From the NCBI GenBank assembly GCA_001247695.2, contig LGRX02031513.1, forward strand, positions 1 through 22,218: a DNA stretch of 22,218 nt. The letters run 5' to 3'. Within the stretch, counting starts at the first letter, position 1; the number at the start of each line of letters is the position of its first letter. A program made the position numbers and the translations under genes. This document shows, piece by piece, positions 1 to 9,950 of the stretch. Source of the DNA: Cymbomonas tetramitiformis (Eukaryota > Chlorophyta > Pyramimonadophyceae > Pyramimonadales > Pyramimonadaceae). Under the pieces are notes generated by a model. The model was not told the DNA's origin, searched no databases, and saw nothing but the letters and a program-made list of their open reading frames with translations.

Positions 1-2
1 GG

Positions 3-290
3 GCGTCTCGTGGTAAATCGTCGCAAACACCACAGACGCCCATACAGCCTGGACCTAGTAAGTCAGCAGCGCCTCAATCCATTGGACAGAAGCGCGCGAA
101 GAACAGTTCAGGCGACAAAGGTAATCGTAGGGAGCCCAAGGCTCGCAGATCCATCCTGAAGGACAAGGAGGCAGCAAACAAGCGCTCAGAATCACAACCA
201 GCGGCTGCATCACCCCGTGAAGAATCCAGACCACGTGCTTGCTCTCTGAGCCCTGAAGGGCGAGAACTGTTCAAAGTGGAGTATGGGTGA
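3..290 (+). CDS. Terminal exon of small basic protein, copy L (partial)
   Basis: The frame is open from the window edge to TGA at 288-290. It aligns residue by residue with the last exon of copy R (10422-10783). Shared strings are KTPQTP/QTPQTP, GQKRAKN, GNR(K/R)EPKARRS, SPEGR and the end F(N/K)VEYG. The protein is rich in Lys, Arg, Ser and Pro and looks disordered, with no membrane segment or known domain. Nothing identifies its function. Upstream exons lie outside the window. Homology to copy R continues past the stop, so the two are a duplicated locus rather than two chance ORFs. Copy L stops about 13 residues earlier than copy R. The reading frame is well supported by conservation; the product is unknown. 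Confidence 0.6.
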   Translation, partial: ASRGKSSQTPQTPIQPGPSKSAAPQSIGQKRAKNSSGDKGNRREPKARRSILKDKEAANKRSESQPAAASPREESRPRACSLSPEGRELFKVEYG

Positions 291-619
291 CACGATTACA
301 TAGTGGAGACATGAACATCAGCCAGTTGGCATTCTTCATCACTAAACCCTGACGCGTCAATCGCAAAGATAAAGTGTAGATATACGTCAATTGCCAATCT
401 CGACAACGAGCCGCTTTTTCCTGAAAAGGTTTTTTATCAGCGGCGGAATCTCTATTGTTTCATGCGGCGAAGAATGTGGAGCCGCGGGATACGGCTTGCC
501 CGAAGATCCTGAGTACTCGATCCACAGATCAGTCGACTGCTTAACTGGGGGGGGCGGGGGGGGGCGGGCACCTCCTTCCTGTAATTGACGGCGGGGTTGA
601 ATCTGTCATTTATTGCTTA
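291..619 (+). other. 3' flank of copy L, conserved blocks plus G-rich insertion
   Basis: No gene is seen here. Blocks around 405-450 (TTTTTCCTGAAAAGG, then CAGCGGCGGAA) and 480-500 (CCGCGGG.ACGGCTT) match 10886-10970 in copy R, so this is duplicated 3' sequence. Copy L carries about 75 extra bases around 543-615. They include G-runs of 8, 9 and 3 at 547-568 that copy R lacks. Confidence 0.5.
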
Positions 620-926
620 GGATCCCACGCAACCTTGAGACCACTTGATGCGAGCCGATTCCTCACGTAGAATACTGGCGGAGCCCTTGCCTGTTTAAAG
701 CTCATCCGAACCGCAACTGAACGACATTCTGTGACATCGCGGAGCGGATAGCTGTTTAGCCCAAGCCGTCGGCTTCAGGGGGGGGCCGCAACACAATTTT
801 GCCGACCGAGTTCCTTGCTTTGCAACACTGTGCAGTACTGAATCGGGTATCTTAATAGTGGTAATAGGTAGAAAGGTCACGGCGCCCTGAAATAGCCTAC
901 TCAACTTATAATTGAGTCTCTTTTTT
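620..926 (+). ncRNA. Candidate structured RNA, copy L
   Basis: This stretch is homologous to 11005-11318. Three helices are kept in both copies although their bases differ. Helix 1 is TCTG/CGGA (728-731 with 745-748). Helix 2 is CTG-AGCC/GGCT-CAG (752-761 with 771-778). Helix 3 is the terminal hairpin ACTCAA/TTGAGT (899-904 with 912-917), with a 7-base loop, followed by a T-run at 921-926. The paired changes are what RNA structure predicts. A block ATCCCACGC at 623-631 resembles the plant snRNA upstream element, but I see no TATA box after it. It could be an independent RNA or a structured 3' UTR of the upstream gene. I do not recognise an RNA family. Confidence 0.35.
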
Positions 927-1294
927 CTTTTTTTCTTTTCTTTGTTGCGAAAACACATCATGCACCTGCAAATGTGGGGGTAGTGCCAGCCGATATGCCA
1001 CTGGTGCCCCGCGATCTGCCTCGGGTAGTGCCGCCTGTAAATCACTGTGAAATCGTTCTACCACCGCCAGTGGTCCATGCCATCGCTTTGCCAGCTTATG
1101 ACACAGCTGTCGATCCATCAGCTTCTCTGTCAGGAGTCGCGCGTCCACCCACACCAGATCGCCCACTGCGTATTCCCGGTGGGTGTGGCGCCGATCAAAC
1201 TGCTCCCGCTGCCGCTGCTGCGCCAATTCTAGCCCCCTCCGTGCGTCTCTCAATTGCGACGAGAATCGAGAGGCCATCTCATGCGCCGTGCCTA
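906..1294 (-). pseudogene. Integrase C-terminal GPY/F-like module, frameshifted from pol
   Basis: This open frame continues the integrase in another frame after the C10 run at 1295-1304. It shows the basic helix RQREQFDRRHTHREYAVGD, then KRWHGPLAVVERF, then AYRLALPP followed by HDVFSQQ. These match the order of the GPY/F module found at the end of Ty3/gypsy integrases (KL..R..GPF, Y.L.LP, HPVFH). The module normally binds DNA and helps target integration. The last residues, RKEKKKKETQL, are encoded by the A-rich complement of the T-run and may not be native. Length change in the homopolymer is the simplest cause of the break. Confidence 0.7.
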
Positions 1295-4200
1295 CCCCCC
1301 CCCCTTTCGTCGCGCAGGGACTGATTGGGCAGCAGCCTCCAGGAACATGTCCATCTGGGACATATATGATACCCCATAACAGAGCTCAAACGGTGTGAAG
1401 CCAGTGACATCGCTGCGTGAATCATTAATGGCGAAATCTACATTAGTGGCATACAGATCCCAGTCCTCTGGGTTTGCTGCTACAAAAGAGCGCAGCATAT
1501 CTTCAATCACTCTGTTTGCGTGCTCCGCCTGCCCGTCCGACCGTGGGTTGTATGGTGTGGTAGAAGCCACCCGTACCCCCATCAACCTCATGAGCTCCTT
1601 CCAGAAGGCATCCTGAAATCTCGAGTCTCTGTCGCACACAATCTTCATGGGTACCCCATGCTGCCTCCAGACCATGTCAAAGTAGATGCGAGCCACAGTT
1701 TGAGCTGAACTGTCACCGAAATGTATGGGTACCACGTGCACCATTTTACTCAGCTTGCAGGTAAAAGCAACAAACGCGTCATTACCTTGCGCTGTGAGAG
1801 GTAATCCCGTGACGAAATCGACCACCACCTCCTGCCAATTCCTCAAGGGAATGGAATGTGGGTTGAGCAGCCCATCTGGATATGCTGCCCGTGGACGCAC
1901 CGCCTGACAAGTGGGGCATGAGGCTACCCATTTCGCCACATCTTCTGTAGCATTCTTCCACCAGAATCTACGCAGCGTTTTCTCCCGCCCTGTATGGCCT
2001 GCTGCTACTGAGTCGTGAGCCTCCCAAAATATTACTTCCCTCAGAGGCGAGTCCTCTCCCAACACCAACTGATAGCGGCCTGCTGCTACTCTCCATAGTA
2101 CATCTCCTACACTGCGGAACTCCTTTGCTGCCTGATGTGGTGCTGCCTCGACTCGCTCTCGCAGTTCTCGTAAGGGTCCTTGCCGAGTATACGCATCTCG
2201 CAGTGCTTCAAGCAATGTGGAGTCTGTGGGTGGCTCAGTTGCGTCTCGCACCTTTGCTGTCTCCCCTTGCTGCATTACTGGTGGCAGGACTCGCGGGTAG
2301 CGATTGCGGGACATCCGTTGGCGTGATGGAGGAGCATATACCACCAATACTGGTCCGGCCAGATCATGCAGTACCCCACCCGCACTCTCATATAGGGAGA
2401 TATAGGTAGCTGGGTCACCCCCCCCATTCTCGTCTCTCATGGGGATCACCTCCATCAATCTCATGCCCACCATTCTGAAGATCCTTCGCCACTGCGGAAG
2501 ATGGGCTTGTACATCTGGTAACAAGAACACAGCTGAGGTGTGCGCGGGATCTGCTCTCCATTCCTGCACATATTTATGTAGTACTGCCTCTATGTTGGGG
2601 TGTTCCTCTGATCTGGGCAAACTACACCACACGTGCTTACCACTCCATTTCTCATTAAGGCAGTTCGTCCAATACTGTTCCATTAGTCGATTATGTCCTC
2701 CTAGCTCACAATGCGCATCCACATCAAACTCGCCAAATTGTTGCTGCAGGCGCTCAAATACTTCGCGGCGGACCTTCAGCCCCTGCACCTGCTGCTGCTG
2801 CTGCTGCTGCTGTCGCCGTTGCGGTTGCTGTCGTTGCTGCTGCCGCTGCTGTTGCTGTTGCTGCTGTTGAAGTCGTCTGCTTCGACGTACGTTCAAATCA
2901 TCCAGAGCCCGATCTGCCACCTGCAAAGTTAGGGCTCCCTCCACCCAGCTTTCTACTGTTGCTAACCAAGTTGGCACTGGAGCTGGAGGATTATACCCAT
3001 GCGCATTCATTGCACTTATCACATTCAACCCCACTGGCAGGTCCGTCTTCTTGTCTAACACTCCTGCCTCTGCCAATCCTTCACGCGGCGATTTTACTAT
3101 GTAGTCCGGTCGGCGAGACAGTGCGTCTGGCACAAACAGCAGGGCTCCGTTTACATATTCCATGCGTGGTACCCCGACCTCCACTAAATCCATGTACCAT
3201 CGCGCCTGTCGCCTGCTCAGTTTTCGCCCAGGAGACATTAACCATTCCAAGGGTCGGTGATCACCTTGTAGTCTTAATTCAGAGAAGCATAGATAATGTC
3301 GCCAGGTCACCGTTGTGCAATGATGAAGTGCACACAGTTCTCTTTCACCTGTATGGTAGTTTTGTTCGGCCGCAGAGAACTGTCTACTGTCACACGCAAT
3401 CACCTTCATGCCGTCCCCCGTGTCCTGCATGAGTACTTCCCCCAGAGCTACACCGCTCGCATCCGTCTGTACCAGAAAGGGCGCAGACCCGTTTGCTGCC
3501 GCCTTCACATTTGGTAATGCCAGCACTGGTGATGATGTCAAGGCCGCTTTGAGCTCATTAAAGGCCCACTGCTGCTGTTCTCCCCACTGCCACGGTACAT
3601 CTGACTTGGTGAGCTCGGTCAGTGGTTTGGCGATTTCTGAGAAGTGGTGTACAAATCGTCGGTAGTATCCTGCCAAACCCAGGAACTGGCGCACCCGAGT
3701 TACTGTCTGCAACTGAGGCCAGGTCTTGACGGAGACCACCTTATCGTGCTGAGGCTGACAACCTTTTGCAGAGAGTGTGTGACCAAGAAAGCGCAGACTC
3801 TCCTTAGGACCTATCTGGGCCTTGGAAGCTTTTAGATATACTCCCTTCTCCCGACAAGTTTCCAGAAAGAGCTTCACATTCTCGGAGTGCTCCTCCACTG
3901 TGCGTGAGAACACAATGGCATCGTCGACGAAGATTCTCACGAACGGCAGATGTCCCAGTGCTCGCTGCATGCGACGCTGATACTGCGATGGGGAGTTCTG
4001 AAGTCCCTGGGGCATCACCAACCACTCATAAGCACCCATCTGTGTCGTGAACGCAGTTTTCTCCATGTCCTCTTCTGCCATGGGCACCTGCCAAAAGCCA
4101 TCCACTGCATCGAAGGAAGAGAAGTATGCAGCCCCCTGCATCTCATCGAACATGAGCTGTATGTCCGGTAAAGGATATCTGTCTCGCACTGCCTGCTGAT

Positions 4201-4519
4201 TCAGCTGGCAATAATCCACCACTAGACGTAGTGTCTTGGGGTCTCCGGGCTTGGGTACCATTAAACAAGGCGCGACGTAGGGGTTGCTCGATGGCCGAAT
4301 ATACCCTTTCTCCAGGAGCTGCTCGATGCGTTCCCGTAGTTGACGCAGTTCCTCCATCGACATCTTGTAAGGGCGCTTGCTAGGTGGCCCTGGAGCATCA
4401 GGTTTGAGTTGGACATACGCGCGATCCACACCATGTCGTAGCTTGGATTTCTCGGGAAGTGTGACTCGTAATTCCTCCTTATAAGTCTCAAAGAATTCGT
4501 TGAAACGCTGCTTCCAGGT
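1292..4519 (-). pseudogene. Ty3/gypsy Pol: RT, RNase H, MTase-like domain, integrase
   Basis: The frame is open from after TAA (4520-4522) to a stop at 1292-1294. RT is at about 4330-3750: RPYKMS, RYPLPD, MPQGLQNSPSQYQRRM and the active site FVDD at 3920-3931. RNase H is at about 3500-3100, with QTDASG, QGDHRPLEWL and DALSRR. A Gln-rich linker follows at 2787-2869. A domain beginning FGEFDVDAHC at about 2735 and reaching FLLPDV near 2500 resembles N6-adenine methyltransferases. The integrase has an HHCC knuckle (H..AGH at about 2005, CPTC at about 1912) and a DDE core with VDFVTGLP, CDRDSRF and DGQAEH near 1820, 1640 and 1520. The frame also reads upstream of the TAA to about 4634, so that stop looks like a point mutation or a readthrough stop. 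Pol would make and insert cDNA in an intact element. Confidence 0.85.
2787..2869 (-). repeat. CTG/CAG-type microsatellite coding poly-Gln
   Basis: Imperfect (CTG)n on the plus strand reads as Gln runs broken by Arg and Pro on the minus strand. It sits between RNase H and the methyltransferase-like domain of the Ty3 Pol, where a flexible linker is tolerable. Confidence 0.9.
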
Positions 4520-4642
4520 TTAAGAAACTTCCGCATCTCGTGAATCTTTATTTACGCAGGTGTCATCCCCCACAGCCGCATCTCCTGTAACCACCGCCGC
4601 AAATGCTCCTTCCGCCGAGGTACCCCGAGCCGCCATCATAAG

Positions 4643-5683
4643 CTATGCTGGTAAGTATTCCCCTTCTCCTGCCAGTCGTCGGGTCTCCGCATGCGCCAGG
4701 TGCTTCTTTAGTTGCGCCGTTGACAGGAACACCTCATCCACCAAGCCCGCTCCCTGTCTCTTTTTCCCGGACATGCTTACTCCCGGGCTACAACCTTCCA
4801 AGGTTACCCGTTGTTGTCCCCCTCCTTTCCTTCTAGGTCCAAAGGAGATTGCTCCATGCCCAGCATAGTCCAGCGTCACTGGTGACAGACTGCGCAGCCA
4901 CTTGCCTCCTAGCACCACATCCACCTGAATTCCTAAGGGTAGCACCCGCAACGCCATCTGCTTCTTGATGTAGTCCTTGCCTGACCGGGTGTGTGCCTTG
5001 AACCTTGTATATGCCACTGCTCCTGCTGACTTGATTGAGTCATCTGCCAACGTTACTCTCATCGGGGCACTGGCCTGTGTAGCCAGCTGACACCTTCGCA
5101 CTGCTGCTTCAGAAATGAAATTTTCTGAGGCCCCAGAATCCACCAACACCTTCACCAAATGCTTCCCCAGGTAGGCATAGAACACCCGTAGTAGTGGTCC
5201 TTCTGTATCCCCTATTGTCGCCAGCGTGCCTGTCCGGAGCCCGCCAGATCGTGCCTTCCATCGCACCTGACCATTCATACCTATATGCTTGCACTTCCGC
5301 ACCTCCTCTGACCCTGGATCACAGTCCACCCCCAGGTCTGCTTTTCCTTCTAGGTCCTCTACAGCCTCTTCTTCTAGCTTTGCGGCTGGCTGTATATTAT
5401 CTGCGTCGGTGCTGGAGGTGGACGATAGAGACTCGTTCCCCTCTTCTGGATCTCCTGCAGCCTCTTCTTCTAGCTTCGCGGCTGGCTGCGTATTATCTGT
5501 GTCAGTGCTCACCAAGAAGGCCGGCCACCCGCTGCTCGCCCCCATCAAAGTGGCCGCCCCTCCCTGGGTGTGTGTGTGTATGTATGTATGCTTATCCTTG
5601 CGACTCCTTTGGCGCCCCGTAGTAGCCACAACAGACTGCACTATGTACCCACGCCGGGGATCAAAGGATTCAGCAGCACACAC
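4643..5683 (-). CDS. Ty3-like retropepsin ORF with acidic leader
   Basis: The frame holds a retroviral-type aspartic protease. The active site VDSGAS is at about 5125-5143, preceded by GKHLVKVL and followed by a flap-like segment and VVLGGKWL, the usual hydrophobic-Gly signature near the domain end. The enzyme would cut the Gag-Pol precursor. The part before it is acidic and contains two copies of QPAAKLEEEA, which come from a 59-bp direct repeat. No Gag capsid or CCHC knuckle is visible. The first 30-35 residues are read across TG-rich DNA and the antisense of a host exon fragment (5590-5674), so the given start is not credible. A start inside 5510-5575 is likelier. It ends about 120 bases upstream of the stop-free pol frame. 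Confidence 0.65.
   Translation of the reverse strand: MCAAESFDPRRGYIVQSVVATTGRQRSRKDKHTYIHTHTQGGAATLMGASSGWPAFLVSTDTDNTQPAAKLEEEAAGDPEEGNESLSSTSSTDADNIQPAAKLEEEAVEDLEGKADLGVDCDPGSEEVRKCKHIGMNGQVRWKARSGGLRTGTLATIGDTEGPLLRVFYAYLGKHLVKVLVDSGASENFISEAAVRRCQLATQASAPMRVTLADDSIKSAGAVAYTRFKAHTRSGKDYIKKQMALRVLPLGIQVDVVLGGKWLRSLSPVTLDYAGHGAISFGPRRKGGGQQRVTLEGCSPGVSMSGKKRQGAGLVDEVFLSTAQLKKHLAHAETRRLAGEGEYLPA
5355..5509. repeat. 59-bp imperfect direct repeat inside the protease ORF
   Basis: Copies at 5355-5413 and 5451-5509 share the core CAGCCTCTTCTTCTAGCTT followed by GCGGCTGGCTG and TATTATCTG. The spacing is 96 bp, a multiple of three, so the protein frame is kept and the peptide QPAAKLEEEA is doubled. 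Confidence 0.85.
5590..5674 (+). pseudogene. Orphan exon fragment of the duplicated small gene family
   Basis: This matches 10102-10192 (an exon of copy R) almost base for base. Differences include two in-frame indels on the plus strand: an extra GTA codon near 5620, and a 9-base gap inside the ACAGAAGACCTTACCGGC stretch of copy R. Shared peptide text is RLLW.PV, then TMYPRRGSK. It is preceded by the same TG-rich tract and the same GCTTATCCTTG. Homology ends at AGGAT, which in copy R is the last exon base before the GT donor. The LINE sequence starts here instead, so the LINE probably disrupted this copy. Confidence 0.5.
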
Positions 5684-5747
5684 TTCGGAACACTCATCCG
5701 GATTCTCCGGAGCTCACTAGTGAAGAATGGGACCCCCTAAGCCCCGC

Positions 5748-6010
5748 TGAGCCACCCGAGCCCCTCTGCATCTGCACCGCCAGCGCACTGCCGCCTTGTG
5801 CCTGAAGCCGGTTCATCCCTGCCCCCCGAGCCGCGCGAGCCATATCTCCACCACCAAGCCCACGTGCAAGACCACCCCTCTGCTCCCTGAGCCTCACTGG
5901 GCCACCTGAGCCCCTCTGCGGCTGTCCTGCCGGCGCACTGCTGCTGTGTCTCTGGAGCCGGCTCACCTCCGCCAATCGAGCCACCCCTCCACCACCAAGC
6001 CCACACCCCA
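5748..6010 (-). repeat. Two-copy tandem repeat of about 145 bp in LINE 3' part
   Basis: GCCAC(C)(C/T)GAGCCCCTCTGC at about 5753 and 5902 and CCACCACCAAGCCCAC at about 5848 and 5991 mark two diverged units. On the minus strand they read as Gly/Arg-rich text with PQRGSGG/MQRGSGG repeated. The stretch 5684-6168 holds no other recognisable gene. Confidence 0.6.
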
Positions 6011-6168
6011 CATCACCCCGCTGCCGCCTACAGCCTGGTCTCAAGAGAGCTTGCCCACCCACGCCACGGCCAGAATGCCCAAGCGCTGTCCCAAGGGACT
6101 GAGAATGATAAACTGGGTTGCCCTCATCCAAACTTGCGCATCCGCCACCGACTTGCGCCTGTAGCCCT

Positions 6169-7941
6169 CTACCCCCCCGCACCAACTCCCCGTGACTGGA
6201 ACCCTTGCGCTGATTGCCTTGCGAGGTGGCCGCGAACTTGAGCTATGCGCTCCACACTTGCGCTGTAACTGTCACGCCGCACTGTTTCTACTTGGGGTCC
6301 CATCCCCACAGTTGCCTGTGTGTCCCAAGCCCTCCCGGTGGCCGATAGTTCACCACCCGGTCGTCGCCTTCCCGACAGCTGCTCACTGTTAGTTCCGGCA
6401 CGGCCAGCAACCTCGCCCGATGGGCACGGAAGCTGATGAGATGCCGTATGCTGCCGTGCAACCTGTTGTAAGTGGTCATCGCTGCCAGGATGGGCCCCCG
6501 GGCTCTGAGGGGCCCGGCGTGTGTCAACTCCACCCGCGGACCTCCCCACATCTCCCCCGTCATCCTCATCAGTTCCCCCCATGCCATCAACCCCCCCAAG
6601 AAGGCCGGCCACCCGCCTGCTCGCCCCCATCAAGGTGGCCACCCCTCCCTCAGCCAAGGCCATTGCTTGCTCCGGCGAGGCCCCACTCTGCTCCTGAGTC
6701 CAGACCCCACTCCCCGGGCCCGGCGACAAAAGGTCATCCCACTCATTCAAGATATCCTCGACACTTGACGCCGCCTGGCTGAGCCCGCCTATGCCTGCCC
6801 GTGCCCCTCCAGATCGCGCCTCGGCGGTGCCCCCTCCTTGACCCTCCACAGTGCCCAGATGCTCCACCTCCCGCCGCACGTCCTCCATGCTCTCCAAAAG
6901 CCTCGATGCCATCGCGCCTGCCTCGCCTGCCTCACCGGGAGCCTGCCCAGACCGCTCACGCTGCGTTCCCTCAGATTCCTGCATCCCACCGCCAGACCCA
7001 TCCTGCGTGGCATAGTCTGTCTCCTCGAACGCGTCCTCCCACGCTCTGTCCATCAGTGCCAACCTCTCCGCCCCTTCCCGTCGGTCCGCCTCCCCCCGAT
7101 CCAGGTCCGGGCCCATGCCTCCTCCCACACGCCCTCCGCCAGCCCAACGCCACCCACTTCCGGCCGGACATCGCCCTACAGCCCGCCTGATGATCAGCCC
7201 TGCAACCCCCCGTGCAAGCGCGAAAGAAAGCAGCCGGACCCACTTCTCCTTCCAGCCCACCGCCCCGCCACGTGCCGCTTCCTCGTCCTCGTCCTCGTCC
7301 TCGTCCCCATTGCCATCCACCTGCTCTCCCCCTTCCGCGTTCGCCTCCATGTACCGCCGCTCCCTGAAGCGCCGCTGCGTCTTCCGAAGGAATCCATACG
7401 CCGCAGGCCCCAGCCCACCGTACACCTCCACCCCAAAGGGGATGAAGTGATGTGGGCGGACATCCCCGTACGTCGCCACCTTGCTCTCCTCTACCTTCTT
7501 CGCCGCCGCCCCGGGGGCCATCATGGCCGCTCCGAGGTGCGCGTCTGACATCGGCCGCGCCGTGGCCACATCAAACAGCACATGCTGGCCCGGTCCCTCC
7601 GCATCTAACACTGTCACATCCGGGCAATGATTCCGTGAGTAGGTCAGGTAGCCCGCGAAGTCATCGTGCAATGCAGACGCCAAGGGATATGCAGACTTGG
7701 CCACCTCGAATAGCACCCTCTGCAGTTTGTGGTGGATGAAAGAGTACCAATTTCCTCCCCCAGCCCCCACTCCCCCCCGGCATGCCAGTAAGTGTGTCCC
7801 GGTGGGATCCCGCTCTCCTCCACAATCGGGGCACTCCTCCACTTGGCCAAGGAGGGGCTGCTCCGCATGAAGAATGTGCCGCAGTGCCACCCGGTATTCC
7901 GCCGAACTGAGCTCCAGGGCTGGGCAGCATGGAACACCCAC
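6169..7941 (-). pseudogene. LINE C-terminal part: CCHC knuckle, restriction-like endonuclease, low-complexity tail
   Basis: After a helical segment (SSAEYRVALRHILH) comes CPDCGGERDPTGTHLLAC, a C-x2-C-x9-H-x3-C knuckle at about 7780-7840. About 130 bases on is an RLE-like core: CPDVTVLD with PD at 7618-7623, an Asp (FDVATARP) at 7570-7572, and a Lys/Tyr-rich stretch (KKVEESKVATYGD). This fits the PD-(D/E)xK nuclease that nicks target DNA for target-primed reverse transcription. Beyond about 7330 the text becomes acidic (DEDEDEDEE, a TCC/TCG repeat at 7285-7312) and Gly-rich; I cannot assign it. The frame is shifted relative to the preceding RT part, with the switch near 7940-7960 in a G-rich stretch. 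Confidence 0.65.
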
Positions 7942-8713
7942 CCCTCAAGAAAGCATGCCCAATACTATTGAAGGTCACCGAGAAAAGCCAGGGGAGCCGA
8001 GACGCCCCCACGTGCCCAACCAGTCAAAGCCAATCCGCAGAGTGGAGGACAGCAGCATAGACCCGTTGGGCACGTTTTTGAGACCTACTGTAATCACTCA
8101 ACTTCTTGACGTCGTCCGCCTTTGGCACTTGTGGTGACAAATGCTCATTTGTTCCCCTCGCCTCCCCAATCACCTCCATCGCCTCCGACACCTTCTGCAT
8201 GGCCGCTTGCAAAGAATTGACATACGGCAAGTCGCTCTCAGCCCCGAGGTCCTCGGTTCCCGCCGTCACTGTTGGAAAGAGCTCCCGCATACCCTCCCAG
8301 ACTTGCGCAAACCCGCCAAGCCAGGCCGCACTGCTCACCCTCGCCGCCTTAGTCAGGCCCATCCCATGCGGGAGGGTGACAAACTCACAGGAGTGCCACG
8401 CCAATCCACCGCCAGGCAGCAAGTCCCGCAACGCCCCCTGCATCCTCCTGTCATGCTCCTCAGCCGCCTCCCGCATCATCTCCGGCGGCACACCTTGCAG
8501 CCAGAACCCCAGCCTCGGGTGGGCACATAATCGAAGCAGGAGCCCCTGGGCCTGCGCATGTCCAAGCTTGTTCAAGAGGGGCAGGATGCCACATAGCTCC
8601 TCCACCTTCTTCAACATCTCCACACTGACCGCCTCTGCGTTCCCCACCGGCACCCCAAGACATCGATGAAGTCCAGCTCCCCCCGTGCACCCGGCATCCC
8701 GGCCTCGAAGCAA
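7661..8713 (-). pseudogene. LINE middle part (post-RT thumb/linker) with in-frame TGA
   Basis: One frame runs through this interval, broken only by TGA at 8024-8026. It continues the RT: after VPVGNAEAVSV come helices such as LLLRLCAHPRLGFW and LPHGMGLTKAARVSSAAW, typical of the region between RT and nuclease in these LINEs. After the stop the text SRLPWLFSVTFNSIGHAF continues naturally, then the frame moves near 7950 to that of the nuclease part. A run of four C at 8654-8657 marks the switch from the RT frame; one extra base there would rejoin them. The gene is dead as read. Confidence 0.65.
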
Positions 8714-9950
8714 CTGGCGTCCCCCTCAGGCGAGAAAGCCGCTGACTTCACCGGCTGAATATCTAGGCCAATCGCAACTGCCTTCTCCATATAAGCCTCA
8801 TACGCGAGCGCCGCTTCAACCGGAAGGCCCAGGAAGAAAGCGTCATCCAAGTAGGCAAAGATGACCACGCTAGGGTGTCCCTCCTGAACCCGCTCCAGCA
8901 CCACCTGCAACGGGGCAGCCAAGTAAAGTGGCCCCAGGGGGTCCCCCTGCTGCGTGCCCTCCTTCGACTTGACAAATCGCATCACCGAGCCATCAACGCC
9001 CCCCAGCCGAAACCCCAGGTTCGCATCCACCCCATAACAAAGGTCCGTCCATGCCCACAGCTCCGGGAAGTCCCGCTCGATAGCCTCAAACATTGCCTCA
9101 CGGTGCACCGCATTGAAGGCATTCCTGGTATCTGCCTTAACACAGACCCATTCCGGGTGCCGATCCAGGGCCGCCTGAACAGTGCGAACCCCCAGGTCCG
9201 CCCCTCCCTTCACCGCAACCCCAATCTGGGCCGCCCACAGTCCACCATGGTCATCATCCTGTCGACGCCCACAAAATCGAGCCCTGAGGACCTTCGCACG
9301 CTGCCTGCATATGACCTTCGCCACTAGCTTCCGGAGAACTTCGCCACACGCAATGGGCCGAACGTTGACGCCGAGGTCGTCCTTCAGCAACGCCACTAAC
9401 CTAGCGCCTGCCAACCACTCCCGAACCCCCGCTGGGGACCGACCTGCCGCCAGATGGTTGCACACCTCCAACAGTGCATCTCGCCCACCATAGACATGGA
9501 GCGCCCACATATGCTCCCAGCGCCACTGAGAGCTGCCCGGTCCCGAGGCCCGCGGCAGATTACGCATTACATCATCGAACGTCTTCTCATCCAGCTCAAG
9601 CGCCTGCCCCCGAAGCTCCCGCCGGCGATCCTCTCCCACATCTTGCCTCCTGCCTGTCCCAGCCGGGTGCAACCGCTCCAGCTTCAGCAACGTCTCCTCC
9701 GTCGCTGGTGCCAGCTTGGCCAACTCCAGCCTCTTCGCTGCCTTTCCCAGCTGCCCCGCCTTCACCAACCGCACAGCATCTCGCAGCACCCGTTCCTCAT
9801 CCGCCTCGGCCACAGCTCGTCGATCCCCCGGCACCTCCGCATGCAGCCCCTCCCACTCGCCGCGTAGGAAGCGGGCGCAACGCTCCTTAATGACCTGGGC
9901 CACACCCTGCTTCACCCCCTGCTGGACCGGCTGAAGAACCAGGCGCGGGA
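8654..9950 (-). pseudogene. LINE reverse transcriptase domain
   Basis: RT motifs appear in order: ARLVALLKDD with NVRPIACGEVLRKLVAK (motifs 1-2), VCVKADTRNAFNAVHRE (motif with the first catalytic Asp), EGTQQGDPLGPLYLA (motif B), FAYLDDAF with YLDD at 8842-8853 (catalytic Asp pair) and GLDIQPVKSAAF. The DTRNAFN and QQGDPLGP forms are those of non-LTR RTs, not LTR RTs. The open frame extends to about 10017, but the first 22 residues are encoded by TG/TA microsatellite and are not native. The true N-terminus is missing. A one-base deletion in a G-run at 8654-8657 sends the frame into an early stop at 8611. Confidence 0.8.

Larger units (their letters stand above)
906..5590 (-). mobile_element. 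Ty3/gypsy-like element, degraded, no visible LTRs
   Basis: On the minus strand the order is retropepsin, RT, RNase H, methyltransferase-like domain, integrase and GPY/F-like end. RT before integrase is the Ty3/gypsy order. No nucleocapsid-type Gag or CCHC knuckle is visible upstream of the protease, and no direct repeat pair that could be LTRs was found by eye. Pol coding runs straight into the T-run of the candidate RNA at 921-945. The 5' side ends near TG-rich sequence at 5570-5585. A TAA at 4520-4522 and a frameshift in the C10 run at 1295-1304 make it inactive as it stands. Element edges are approximate. Confidence 0.75.

Noticed and set aside
342..352. CTAAACCCTGA, similar to the telomerase RNA template of plants; ACCCTAAATCCTAAAACCC in copy R at 10967-10985
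   Set aside because: The two motifs are not at matching places in the two copies, and both lie upstream of the conserved helices. No pseudoknot was traced. Chance is likelier than a telomerase RNA.
919..946. Polypurine tract of an LTR element (minus strand)
   Set aside because: Copy R has a hairpin followed by a T-run at the same place without any Ty3 sequence, so the tract is mainly host 3' sequence. No LTR follows.
2439..2932. Cys/Leu-rich plus-strand ORFs over the CTG repeat
   Set aside because: They are shadows of the Ty3 Pol poly-Gln linker and methyltransferase-like domain on the other strand.
5694..6185. Independent Gly/Arg-rich protein on the minus strand
   Set aside because: The text comes from the 145-bp tandem repeat and GC-rich LINE 3' sequence. 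No start context or conservation supports it.
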